A program made the translations under genes and the position numbers. Of a DNA stretch of 64,000 nt, positions 55,553 to 63,584 are shown piece by piece (positions within the stretch are counted from its first letter, which is position 1; the number at the start of each line of letters is the position of its first letter). Under the pieces are notes generated by a model. That model did not search any database and was not told the origin of the DNA. It worked only from the letters and a program-made list of their open reading frames with translations. Origin of the DNA: Actinomycetota bacterium (GTDB taxonomy: Bacteria > Actinomycetota > Acidimicrobiia > Acidimicrobiales > JAJPHD01). The DNA lies in the NCBI GenBank assembly GCA_021325455.1, contig JAJPHD010000010.1, positions 124,001 through 188,000 of the forward strand. The letters are read 5' to 3'.

Positions 55553-56523
55553 ACCAGCCCGGCCGTCCAACCCTGGTCATGCTGCGGGCCCTCGGCCTGG
55601 GTGACACCCTCACCGGGCTCCCGGCCATGAGAGCCCTCGCCGACGCCTTCCCCGACCATCACCGGATCGTCGCCGCCCCGTCGGCCTTCGCAGGGCTGCT
55701 CACCCGGGAAGGAGGGGCCGACGAGGTCGTGGACCACCATGGCCTGGCTCCGCTCGACCCGGCCCTCGGCGGCCCCGACGTCGCCGTCGACCTCCACGGG
55801 CGGGGGCCAGGCAGCCAGCCGCTGCTGCTCGCCCTCCGGCCTCGCCGGCTGATCGCCTTCTCCCATCCCGACCTGCCCGACACGGCAGGTGGCCCACAGT
55901 GGCTGCCCGGGGAGCACGAGGTCAAGCGCTGGTGCCGCCTGCTGGATGAGAGCGGCATCCCGGCCGACCCGCAGCGACTTGCCATCAAGGCCCCCCCAGG
56001 CCCCCCAGCCCGGGGGGCAGCCGGGGCCACGGTCATCCACCCCGGGGCAGGCAGCGCCGCCCGCCGATGGCCGCCGGAGCGCTTCGCCGCCATCGCCTCC
56101 AGCGAGGCAGGCCGCGGCCGGCCGGTGGTGATCACGGGATCCAGCCGGGAGCGCCCGCTGGCCGAGATCGTAGCCATGGCCGCGGGCCTCGGCGACGGGT
56201 GCGTCCTCGCCGGCACGGACCTCGATGAGCTGGCCCGGATCGTGGCCGCCGCCGGGCGCGTGGTGTGCGGGGACACGGGTGTCGCCCATTTGGCCACGGC
56301 GCTCGGTACGCCGTCGGTGGTCCTCTTCGGGCCGATCCCGCCCGCCGAGTGGGGCCCGCCACCGGACCGGAGGCAGCACATCGCCCTTTGGGCAGGCCGA
56401 CGTGGTGACCCGCACGGCGAGTCGGTCGACCCCGGCCTTCTCGCCATCACCGTCGCCGAGGTGAAGGACGCGATCGACCGTCTGCCCACGCCCACCCCCG
56501 TGCTGGAAGGAGAGCCACGATGA
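55549..56523 (+). CDS. Glycosyltransferase family 9 (heptosyltransferase-like) B
   Basis: A 324-residue GT9 protein: VMLRALGLGDTLTGLPAMRALADAF, VAVDLHGRGP, VIHPGAGSAARRWPPERFAAIA and VCGDTGVAHLATALGTPSVVLFGPIPPAEWG. These are the classical heptosyltransferase motifs. GTG start overlaps the hldE stop (GTGA). A second GT9 suggests at least two heptose (or related) residues in the glycan. Confidence 0.9.
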   Translation: MNQPGRPTLVMLRALGLGDTLTGLPAMRALADAFPDHHRIVAAPSAFAGLLTREGGADEVVDHHGLAPLDPALGGPDVAVDLHGRGPGSQPLLLALRPRRLIAFSHPDLPDTAGGPQWLPGEHEVKRWCRLLDESGIPADPQRLAIKAPPGPPARGAAGATVIHPGAGSAARRWPPERFAAIASSEAGRGRPVVITGSSRERPLAEIVAMAAGLGDGCVLAGTDLDELARIVAAAGRVVCGDTGVAHLATALGTPSVVLFGPIPPAEWGPPPDRRQHIALWAGRRGDPHGESVDPGLLAITVAEVKDAIDRLPTPTPVLEGEPR

Positions 56524-57164
56524 CCGTCGCCGCACCGAGGAGAGGGGCCCTTGCCCATCTCGACGACCTGCGGGCCGCCCTGGAGTCGTTCGAAGAGGAG
56601 GTCCCCACCATCGAACGCTGGGGTGCAGAGCTCGCCCGGCGCCTCAGTGCCGGGGGGCGGCTCCTGACCCTCGGCAACGGCGGCAGCGCCGCCCACGCCG
56701 GGCACTTGGCCAGCGAGCTCGTGGGCCGCTACTGTGCCGACCGCGAGCCGTTCAGCGCCATCGCCTTGCCCGTCGACGGGGCGGCCTTGACCGCTCTCAC
56801 CAATGACTTCGGGCCCGAGGACATGTTCGCCCGCCAGGTCCGGGCCCACGCCAGGCCAGGGGACGTGATCGTGGCCTTCTCCACCTCCGGGCGGAGCCCG
56901 AACGTGCTCGCCGCGGTCCGCGCCGCTCGGCACCTGGGGGCGGTGGTGTGGTCCCTCACCGGGAGCAGCCCCAATCCCCTGGCCGAGGCCAGCACCGATT
57001 CCCTGGCGGTGGAGGCCGCCGCCACCCCCACCGTGCAGGAGGTGCACCAGGTGGCGTTGCATCTCCTCTGCCAGGCCTTCGACGACTCCCTCACTCCTCA
57101 GCGAGACACGAAGCCATCAAGCCGGCGCCCCCTCGCCCGGCACCATGCCCTTCGAACCGGGTGA
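56520..57164 (+). CDS. gmhA: Sedoheptulose-7-phosphate isomerase
   Basis: A 214-residue SIS-domain enzyme: LLTLGNGGSAAHAGHLASELVGRY near residue 50, LTNDFGPEDMFARQVRAHARPGDVIVAFSTSGRSPNVLAAV near residue 100 and VQEVHQVALHLLCQAFDD. This matches GmhA, which makes D-glycero-D-manno-heptose 7-phosphate, the substrate of HldE. ATG overlaps the GT9 stop. It completes the ADP-heptose route in this operon. Confidence 0.92.
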   Translation: MTVAAPRRGALAHLDDLRAALESFEEEVPTIERWGAELARRLSAGGRLLTLGNGGSAAHAGHLASELVGRYCADREPFSAIALPVDGAALTALTNDFGPEDMFARQVRAHARPGDVIVAFSTSGRSPNVLAAVRAARHLGAVVWSLTGSSPNPLAEASTDSLAVEAAATPTVQEVHQVALHLLCQAFDDSLTPQRDTKPSSRRPLARHHALRTG

Positions 57165-57267
57165 TCATCGGCACGCTCCGGGCCGCGGAGGCGGCCGGCC
57201 TGGCCGGTTCAGCCGGCGGGACCCGGGGTATCACCAGTGGACGCCGATGACGCCCGGGAGGAGAACG

Positions 57268-57807
57268 ATGGCCCAAGATGTCCTGCAACTGCTGAAGGAA
57301 GACCACCAGGCCGCTGAGAAGCTGCTGGCCCGTTTCGAGGAGGTGGCCCCCGCCGACCGGGGTGACTACTTCTGCGAGGTGGTCCACACCCTGGTCGGCC
57401 ACGAGGTGGCGGAGGAGCTCGTCGTCTACCCCGATCTCCGCCAGTCCTCCGGCCAGGGTGACCAGGTGGCCGACGCCCGTCTCAGGGAGCAGGCGGAGGC
57501 CGAGGAGGTCCTGGCCCGCCTCGAGCACGTCGACCCCGTCAGTGCCGAGTTCGCCGAGACCTTCCGGCAGCTGCGCCAGGAGGTCCTAGCCCATGCTCAG
57601 GCCGAGGAGGCCACCGTCTTCCCCCTCCTGGAGGGAGCGACCGACGCTGAGCAACGCCAGGCCCTGGGCGAGCACTACCAGAAGGCCAAGGAGTCAGCAC
57701 CGACCCATCCTCATCCCCATTCACCCGACACACCGCCGGGCAACCGGGTCCTGGGACCGATCGCCGCCCTCTTCGACCGTACCCGGGACGCCGTGCAGGG
57801 GGCGTAG
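57268..57807 (+). CDS. Hemerythrin HHE-domain protein
   Basis: A 179-residue four-helix protein with LLKEDHQAAEKLLARFEEV, EVVHTLVGHEVAEELVVYPDL and EVLAHAQAEEATVFPLLEG, giving the H...HxxxE...HxxxE di-iron ligand pattern. The last helix contributes QALGEHYQKAKE. Such proteins bind O2, NO or help repair Fe-S clusters. ATG is preceded by GGGAGGAG. Pro/His-rich C-terminal segment. Next to DUF2249 and nar genes, a nitrosative or oxygen-sensing role is inferred. Confidence 0.9.
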   Translation: MAQDVLQLLKEDHQAAEKLLARFEEVAPADRGDYFCEVVHTLVGHEVAEELVVYPDLRQSSGQGDQVADARLREQAEAEEVLARLEHVDPVSAEFAETFRQLRQEVLAHAQAEEATVFPLLEGATDAEQRQALGEHYQKAKESAPTHPHPHSPDTPPGNRVLGPIAALFDRTRDAVQGA

Positions 57808-57913
57808 GAGAGGTCGCTCCCCGATGGCCTGGACCGCCTCTTCGGCGGGTGGCGACAGGGGCCTCTACCCGATGACCTGACCTGCACCCCGTCGGGTCCC
57901 TTACCATGGGAGC

Positions 57914-58189
57914 GTGGCACGGGATGCTGGGGAATGGCAGAACGAGGCTCACCACGACCACGGGGAGGAGGTCCTCGACGTGCGGGACCTCTCCCCCGCC
58001 CATCGCCACGAGGTCGTCCTGGCCCGGGTGGCGTCCCTCGGCTACGGCCGGTCCCTCGTGATCCTGAGCGACCACGAGCCCAAGCCGCTGCGGAGGTGGT
58101 TGGAGGACCTGCTCCCCGGCAGCTACGAGTGGACCTACCTGGCCAAGGGTCCCGATCTGTGGCAGGTGCGGGTCCGCCGTGGGCAGTGA
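57914..58189 (+). CDS. DUF2249 protein
   Basis: A 91-residue protein of the DUF2249 group: EEVLDVRDLSPAHRHEVVLARVASLGYGRSLVILSDHEPKPLRRWLEDLLPGSYEWTYLAKGPDLW-type layout. DUF2249 genes cluster with denitrification, hemerythrin and cupin genes; function is unestablished. GTG start lies six bases after TACCAT with no ribosome site, a leaderless arrangement, but no box is present. It overlaps the cupin by 11 bases. Confidence 0.85.
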   Translation: MARDAGEWQNEAHHDHGEEVLDVRDLSPAHRHEVVLARVASLGYGRSLVILSDHEPKPLRRWLEDLLPGSYEWTYLAKGPDLWQVRVRRGQ

Positions 58190-58571
58190 GCCTGACCATG
58201 GGAGCCAGGCCCGCCCCTTGACCGCGCCAACCCCCGCCGTCGTGGAGCTGGGCGCCAGGTGGCGCCTGGCATCAGGGAGCGGGGTGGTCTGGTCACTGGC
58301 CCAGGGGTCCGATCTGAACGTCAACCTCGTGCGCCTGGAGGCCGGCGCCGGGATCGGGGAGCACGTTAACCCCGAGGTGGAGGTGGTCCTCGCCGTGCTG
58401 GAGGGAGAGGGGGAGGTGGCCATAGACGGTGCCGTGCACCCCCTCGGCCCGGCCACCCTGGCCTTTATCCCCCGGGGGTGCAGGCGCAGCATCCGCGCCG
58501 GCCACCACCCCCTCGCCTACCTCAGCATCCACCGGCGCCGCCAGGGCCTGCGGGTAAGGCCCCCGGCCTGA
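58179..58571 (+). CDS. Cupin-domain protein
   Basis: A 130-residue single-domain cupin. Metal-site motif 1 is only partly conserved (EHVNPEVEVVLAVLEGEGEVAI: His and Glu present), and motif 2 is PATLAFIPRGCRRSIRAG with one expected His missing. It may therefore have no metal or an altered metal site. Overlap with DUF2249 (GTG start) implies joint expression. Such small cupins frequently accompany DUF2249 and hemerythrin genes. Confidence 0.8.
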   Translation: MGSEPDHGSQARPLTAPTPAVVELGARWRLASGSGVVWSLAQGSDLNVNLVRLEAGAGIGEHVNPEVEVVLAVLEGEGEVAIDGAVHPLGPATLAFIPRGCRRSIRAGHHPLAYLSIHRRRQGLRVRPPA

Positions 58572-58598
58572 CCCCCCCCCAAGCACCCCGCCCCTCTC

Positions 58599-58613
58599 GG
58601 GACCAAAGGCCCT
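58599..58613. promoter_or_regulatory. DosR-like box 9 (cytochrome b6-like gene)
   Basis: GGGACCAAAGGCCCT, matching box 3 over 14 bases. CAACCT (58637-58642) follows after 23 bases, so the transcript would begin about 24 bases before the small leader ORF at 58673. It lies 12-17 kb from the main island, which suggests the regulon extends to respiratory genes. Confidence 0.65.
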
Positions 58614-58672
58614 AGCTCGTGCCGGGCAGCCGCTGCCAACCTGTTTACGAACTGGTGGCGAAAGGAGGCTGC

Positions 58673-58717
58673 ATGGCGGGGTACCCGGTGAGCACGACCG
58701 AAGAGGTGGCAGGATGA
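58673..58717 (+). CDS. 14-codon leader ORF overlapping the cytochrome b6-like start
   Basis: ATG at 58673 follows AAAGGAGG at optimal spacing and encodes MAGYPVSTTEEVAG, ending in a TGA that overlaps the cytochrome ATG (ATGA). The downstream gene's own ribosome site (GAGGTGGCAGG) lies within this ORF. It is probably translated, providing translational coupling; the sequence does not suggest a functional peptide or attenuator. Confidence 0.6.
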   Translation: MAGYPVSTTEEVAG

Positions 58718-60630
58718 CAGCCCCCCTCTCCCTCCCAGGTCCGCTGGCCGCTCCGGTGAACCTCAACCACCCCGGGCACTACCTGCACTGGTCGGTGTTC
58801 ACCATCTCGGTCGCCAACCTGGCCGTGATCATCGTCATGCTGGTGATCTTCGCTGCTGCCCTGCTGGTGCGCCTACCGGTGGCCCCGGCCGAGGAGCCTG
58901 CCCGTCACGGCGACAAGCGTCCCCCGGGCCCGGAGCGGGACGGGCCGCCCCCCAGGACCTGGACGGGACGGCTCCGCGTCCTCGTGCTGCGCTGGCTGCC
59001 CCCCGAACGCCTCCTGCCGGAGACCCAGCCGTCCTATGTGGCGTCCTGGATATACGTCTTCGGCGTGGCCAGCCTGGCGGCACTGGGCGTCGCCATCGTC
59101 TCCGGCTTCCTCATCGCCCTGGGCGGCGTGGACTGGTGGCACACCAACCCGGCCGGAAGGTTCTTCAACAGCCTGCACCTGTGGAGCGTCGAGCTCTTCA
59201 TGGCCTTGCTGGTCATCCACCTGTGGGGAAAGTTCTGGATGGGCGCCTGGCGCGGCGGCAGGGCCCGCACCTGGATGACCGGGGTCCTCGCCTTCCTCGC
59301 CTCCATCGGTGAGGCCTTCACCGGGTACCTGTCGCAGCAGAACCTCGACTCCCAGTGGATAGCCACCAATGGCAAGGACGCCTTCAACGCCTTGGGGATA
59401 GGGGCCTTCTTCAACCTCATGGCCTTCGGCCAGATGCTGCTCTGGCACGTGGTGCTGCTGCCTCTGGTCCTCCTCGGCCTGGTGGGCATCCACGTTCTGC
59501 TGGTCCGCTACCGCGGTGTGGTCCACCCCTACCCTCCCCGGCGTGGGCGCGGGCCCCTGGGGGAGCCGCTCGTGGGCAACCCCCCCCGCCTCACGAGGAA
59601 GCAAGCCAGGGCGGCCGACCGGGCCGAGTGGCGAGGACCGGTGCGGCGCTACGACCTCATCCGGGAGGCCATCGCCGCCAGCGCGGTGGTGGTGGCGCTC
59701 ACCGTGGCGCTGGCCGCCATCCTGTCCTCCCCCGACGTGCGCTCGATCACCATCCAGCGCTGGGCCACCGCCGACCCGGCCGACTTCGTCGTCACCGCCG
59801 CCGGGGAGCTGGCCGGCACGACCGAGACGGCCACCTACGGCCCTCCCTACAACCATGCCAGCGGGTCGGTCCAGCGCCTCGGCCCCTCCTGGCAGGAGAT
59901 GGCCGGCGTGCACGAGCCCATCAACGCCGCCAACACCTTCGTCATCCACCCCCTCAGGGCCGTGGCCGGCCGGGATCCCGCCCTGCGGTCCGCCCTGGCC
60001 CGGTGGTCGACGGCCTCGACGAGGCAGCGGGATGCGTGGGCCAACAGCTACGCCAAGGCGGCAGCCAAGGTGCGCTTCACCTCGACCGGCTCCCCCGTCG
60101 TGGCCCCCGGGCGGTACGGACCGGTGCCGGTGCTCATGTCCGCCGAGCTGACCCTGGCCCGGGGAGGTGGCCTGGATGCCTCCCTCGTCGCCGGCAACGG
60201 CTTCTACGGGACCAACTTCACCAAGCCCCTGCTCTTCCTGGAGGACGGCAGCTACTACTCGAACCGGGCCCGGGCCGAGCACCTCCTCGGTGACCAGTGG
60301 GGGGTCATGAACGAGACCGGCAGCTACCCCGGCCAGCCGTGGCTGTGGCTCTACCAGCTCTGGTACCACATCCCGGGCTTCTCGACCTCCCCCAACGTGG
60401 ACCTCATAGCGGTCTACCTGACGGGCCTGGCCACCGTGCTGCTCCTGCTCATCCCGTTCATACCGGGACTGCGCTCCATCCCCCGGCTCGTCCCCCTGTA
60501 CCGCCTGGTCTGGCGACGCTACTACCACGAGGCGGAGGCGGCCGGCGGAGGGGACCACCCGGTGCCGTCGGGCGACGGCAAGGGCACGGCCCGGCCCGAG
60601 GGCGTTGCCCGCCAGTCCTCGCCCGGGTAG
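58714..60630 (+). CDS. Cytochrome b6-like diheme membrane protein with extracytoplasmic insert
   Basis: A 638-residue protein. An N-terminal helix is followed by a four-helix cytochrome b core. Helix B has His155-x13-His169 (SLHLWSVELFMALLVIHLW) and helix D His245-x14-His260, the cytochrome b6 spacing rather than bc1. A soluble domain of about 200 residues (from about 350) and a last helix (LIAVYLTGLATVLLLLIPFIPGL) follow. No Rieske or cytochrome c gene is adjacent. It could move quinol electrons toward the neighbouring nitrate reductase or another acceptor. Convergent with narI, 13 bases apart. Confidence 0.85.
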   Translation: MTAPLSLPGPLAAPVNLNHPGHYLHWSVFTISVANLAVIIVMLVIFAAALLVRLPVAPAEEPARHGDKRPPGPERDGPPPRTWTGRLRVLVLRWLPPERLLPETQPSYVASWIYVFGVASLAALGVAIVSGFLIALGGVDWWHTNPAGRFFNSLHLWSVELFMALLVIHLWGKFWMGAWRGGRARTWMTGVLAFLASIGEAFTGYLSQQNLDSQWIATNGKDAFNALGIGAFFNLMAFGQMLLWHVVLLPLVLLGLVGIHVLLVRYRGVVHPYPPRRGRGPLGEPLVGNPPRLTRKQARAADRAEWRGPVRRYDLIREAIAASAVVVALTVALAAILSSPDVRSITIQRWATADPADFVVTAAGELAGTTETATYGPPYNHASGSVQRLGPSWQEMAGVHEPINAANTFVIHPLRAVAGRDPALRSALARWSTASTRQRDAWANSYAKAAAKVRFTSTGSPVVAPGRYGPVPVLMSAELTLARGGGLDASLVAGNGFYGTNFTKPLLFLEDGSYYSNRARAEHLLGDQWGVMNETGSYPGQPWLWLYQLWYHIPGFSTSPNVDLIAVYLTGLATVLLLLIPFIPGLRSIPRLVPLYRLVWRRYYHEAEAAGGGDHPVPSGDGKGTARPEGVARQSSPG

Positions 60631-60643
60631 CAGCCGGGGGGCC

Positions 60644-61423
60644 CTAGTAGGGCGTACCGATCCGCCGCCACCGCCGGCCGCTGGTCCCCGGCTCGTTGGG
60701 CCTGGTGGCCACCCGGCGGCGGTAGACGATGAAGGGCCGCCACAGATAGAAGTACGGGTAGCTCCAGGCATGCACCAGGCGGCTGAAGGGCCACACACCG
60801 ATCAGGACCCAGGCCACGACGGCATGGACCTGGAACAGGAGGGGCGCCTTGATGGCGGCCCTCACGTCCGGGCTGCCCGTGAAGAGGCTGCGGAACCACG
60901 GCGAGATGCTCACCCGGTAGTTGTAGTGGTTGCCGAGGAGGCCCACCCCGATGGTCTCCGCGATCCCGAGGCCGATGATGATGGCCAGCAGAATCAGGGC
61001 CACCCAGTCCACCGGCGACGTGGTGGCCCGGACCCGGGGCACCAGCAGCCGCCGCCCTGCCAGGATCAGCACCCCGATGATGACGGCCACGGCGGCGATG
61101 GTCCCCGCGATGGCGGAGAAGGTCCGGTAGAAGGTCTCGGGGATGCCGACGGCCTGGGTCACCGACTCCGGGATCAGGATCCCGAGGATGTGGCCCCCGA
61201 TGGCCGCGAAGGCCCCGTAGTGGAAGAGCGGCGAACCCCACTTCAGGGCCCTGCGCTCCTGGAGCTCGGTGGAACGGCTGGTCCAGCCGAACTGGTCGTA
61301 CTGGTAGCGCCAGATATGGCCGATCACGAACGTGAGCAGGGCGGCGTAAGGGAGGATCACCCACCAGAACAGGTCTCCGCCGCTCACCCCGGAGAGACCG
61401 CCAGAAGCCAGGAGGCCGCTCAC
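60644..61423 (-). CDS. narI: Respiratory nitrate reductase gamma subunit
   Basis: Membrane cytochrome b of nitrate reductase A, 259 residues, with five helices. Haem histidines are in GHIWRYQYDQFGW, HYGAFAAIGGHILG and FQVHAVVAWVLIGVWPFSRLVH. It oxidises quinol and passes electrons to NarH. ATG overlaps the narJ stop by four bases. Short C-terminal basic tail. Confidence 0.95.
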   Translation of the reverse strand: MSGLLASGGLSGVSGGDLFWWVILPYAALLTFVIGHIWRYQYDQFGWTSRSTELQERRALKWGSPLFHYGAFAAIGGHILGILIPESVTQAVGIPETFYRTFSAIAGTIAAVAVIIGVLILAGRRLLVPRVRATTSPVDWVALILLAIIIGLGIAETIGVGLLGNHYNYRVSISPWFRSLFTGSPDVRAAIKAPLLFQVHAVVAWVLIGVWPFSRLVHAWSYPYFYLWRPFIVYRRRVATRPNEPGTSGRRWRRIGTPY

Positions 61424-62049
61424 CTGGTCGTGATCCCCTGGCCCAGGACCTCGGGCGGCGCAAAGGGCTCGAGGCCAACCCGCTCGGCGGGGGGGCCCTC
61501 GGACCGGTAATGACGCAGGAAGGCCCCGTCACCCCGGGTCAACCCGCCCGTGGCAGCCCGCACCGCCCCCACGGCCCCACCCCAGGGGCTGTCCGACCCC
61601 GACAGCGCCTCCTGCAGGGCGGCCAGGGCCCCCCGGTGCTCGGAGAGAACGGACTGTCCCACCGCAGACACGGCCGCCAGCTCCAGGAGGGCGGGCAGGA
61701 AGTCCGGCAGCTCACCAGGTGCCAGGGTCACACCCGCGCGCCGGTAGGCGGCACCCAGGGCAGCCAGGGCCAGTCCCCTCTCCCGGGTGTCCCCGTACCG
61801 GTAGTAGGTGAGGTGGAGGCTGCGCCTCCTCGAGAGATCGAAGGTCTCGACATAGCGACCCTGGGCCTCGAACAGCCCCATGGCGGCCAGGGCTCCCCGC
61901 GTGGCCGAGAGGCCATCCCTGACCTCGCCTCCGGGCAGCCGCTCGAGGGCGCCGGCGACGGCCTCGAGGTCCTGGGCGTAGTCACCGTCGGGATAGGAGA
62001 GCAGCACCGCTGCCACCCCGAACGCCAGCCGGGCATGGCACCTCCTCAC
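61420..62049 (-). CDS. narJ: Nitrate reductase molybdenum cofactor assembly chaperone
   Basis: A 209-residue helical chaperone of the NarJ/TorD family. VAAVLLSYPDGDYAQDLEAVAGAL and YVETFDLSRRRSLHLTYYRYGDTRERG are conserved, and ELPDFLPALLELAAV follows. It assists insertion of the molybdenum cofactor into NarG. Start overlaps narH by four bases and stop overlaps narI. Confidence 0.92.
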   Translation of the reverse strand: MRRCHARLAFGVAAVLLSYPDGDYAQDLEAVAGALERLPGGEVRDGLSATRGALAAMGLFEAQGRYVETFDLSRRRSLHLTYYRYGDTRERGLALAALGAAYRRAGVTLAPGELPDFLPALLELAAVSAVGQSVLSEHRGALAALQEALSGSDSPWGGAVGAVRAATGGLTRGDGAFLRHYRSEGPPAERVGLEPFAPPEVLGQGITTR

Positions 62050-63584
62050 CTCCGGCCCTCCAGCACGCGAAGGTGGGTACGACCGTCATCCCCCCGGGTG
62101 GCCACGGGAAGGCCCCATCCCCCCATGCCTGGGCCTCCCTCTGACTCGAGGGAGCAGCCCGAGAGAGAGTGCTGGGCGAGGAGGCGCCCGGCATCCTCGG
62201 CATGGGCGGGCGGCACCACGTAGCGATCCTCGTAGCGGGCTATGGCGATGAGGCGGAAGAGGTCCTCGACGTCGGCCGCCTCCATGCCGACCGTGCGCGG
62301 ATCGGCCGACGGGGTGAGCCCCAGCTGGCGAGACCGCATGAAGGCCCGGACCAGGGCCAGCCGGCGCAGGGCCTGACGCACCGGCTCCACCTTGCCGGCC
62401 GTGAACAGGTTGGCCAGGTACTCCACGGGTATGCGCAGGGCATCGATGGCCCCGAAGACGGCATCGGCATCCTCTCCCCCGCCGGGGCCTCCCACCATGT
62501 CGGCCATGGGTGAGAGGGGGGGCACGTACCACACCATGGGCATGGTCCGGTACTCCGGATGGAGGGGGAGGGCGACGCGGTGCCGGGCGATCAGGGCGTA
62601 GGCCGGCGAGCGGCGGGCGGCCTCCACCCAGTCATGGGGAATGCCGGCGGCAAGGGCCTCCGCCCTCACCGTCGGGTCCTCGGGGTCCAGGAAGACCGAG
62701 AGCTGGGCCTCGTAGAGGTCCTGAGGATCCTTCGTGGCCGCTGCCGCCAGCACGGCGTCGGCGTCATAGAGGACGAGCCCCAGGTACCTCAGGCGCCCCA
62801 CGCAGGTCTCCGAGCAGACCGTGGGGAGGCCGGCCTCTATGCGCGGGAAGCACAGCGTGCACTTCTCGGCCTTGCCTGTGCGGTGGTTGAAGTAGACCTT
62901 CTTGTACGGGCAACCCGACACGCAGAACCGCCAGCCCCGGCACCGGTTCTGGTCCACCAGCACGATCCCGTCCTCCTCCCGCTTGTACATGGCTCCCGAC
63001 GGGCAGGAGGCCACGCACGAGGGGTTGAGGCAGTGCTCGCATATGCGGGGCAGGTAGAACATGAACACCTGCTCGAAGCTCAGCTTCACGGCCTCCCCCA
63101 GCTTGACCAGGTTGGGGTCCTGGCCGGCCCGCTCGGGGGCCCCGGCCAGGTCGTCCTCCCAGTTGGTCCCCCATCTCGGAACCATGGCCCGCCCGGTCAG
63201 GGTGGAGTGGGCCTGCACCGAAGGAGCGGCCGTACCCGCCGGGGCGGTAATCAGCCTGGCGTAATCGTAGGTGAAGGGGTCGTGGTAGTCCTCGATGGTG
63301 GGCAGGTCAGGGTTGTAGAAGATGGTGAGGAGGCGGCGCAGGCGTGATCCCCCCCGCAGGGTGAGCCGGCCGCGCCGGTCCAGCTTCCAGCCCCCCTTCC
63401 ACAGGTCCTGGTCCTCGTAACGGCGCGGGTAGCCGAGGCCGGGCTTGGTCTCCACGTTGTTGAAGTAGACGTACTCGGTCCCCGGGCGGTTCGTCCAGGT
63501 TTGCTTGCAGGTCACCGAGCAGGTGTGGCATCCGATGCACTTGTCCAGGTTCATGACCATGCACACCTGGGCCATGATCCGCAC
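62046..63584 (-). CDS. narH: Respiratory nitrate reductase beta subunit
   Basis: Iron-sulfur subunit of 512 residues. Cluster motifs are CIGCHTCSVTCKQTW (residues 16-30), ICEHCLNPSCVASCPSGAM, CRGWRFCVSGCPYKK and CTLCFPRIEAGLPTVCSETC. The Trp in CRGW marks the 3Fe-4S site as in E. coli NarH. The GTG at 63584 gives MRIMAQVCMVMNLDKC, parallel to the known N-terminus; it overlaps the narG stop by one base. Confidence 0.96.
   Translation of the reverse strand: MRIMAQVCMVMNLDKCIGCHTCSVTCKQTWTNRPGTEYVYFNNVETKPGLGYPRRYEDQDLWKGGWKLDRRGRLTLRGGSRLRRLLTIFYNPDLPTIEDYHDPFTYDYARLITAPAGTAAPSVQAHSTLTGRAMVPRWGTNWEDDLAGAPERAGQDPNLVKLGEAVKLSFEQVFMFYLPRICEHCLNPSCVASCPSGAMYKREEDGIVLVDQNRCRGWRFCVSGCPYKKVYFNHRTGKAEKCTLCFPRIEAGLPTVCSETCVGRLRYLGLVLYDADAVLAAAATKDPQDLYEAQLSVFLDPEDPTVRAEALAAGIPHDWVEAARRSPAYALIARHRVALPLHPEYRTMPMVWYVPPLSPMADMVGGPGGGEDADAVFGAIDALRIPVEYLANLFTAGKVEPVRQALRRLALVRAFMRSRQLGLTPSADPRTVGMEAADVEDLFRLIAIARYEDRYVVPPAHAEDAGRLLAQHSLSGCSLESEGGPGMGGWGLPVATRGDDGRTHLRVLEGRR

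Noticed and set aside
57858-57870. GGGGCCTCTACCC before DUF2249 as a box
   Set aside because: Only one arm resembles the pattern and the spacing to TACCAT is 31 bases, outside the 22-24 seen elsewhere.
60640-60655. GCCCTAGTAGGGC between cytochrome b6-like and narI as a terminator
   Set aside because: The six-base stem has a one-base loop and is made largely of the two stop codons; too short to call.
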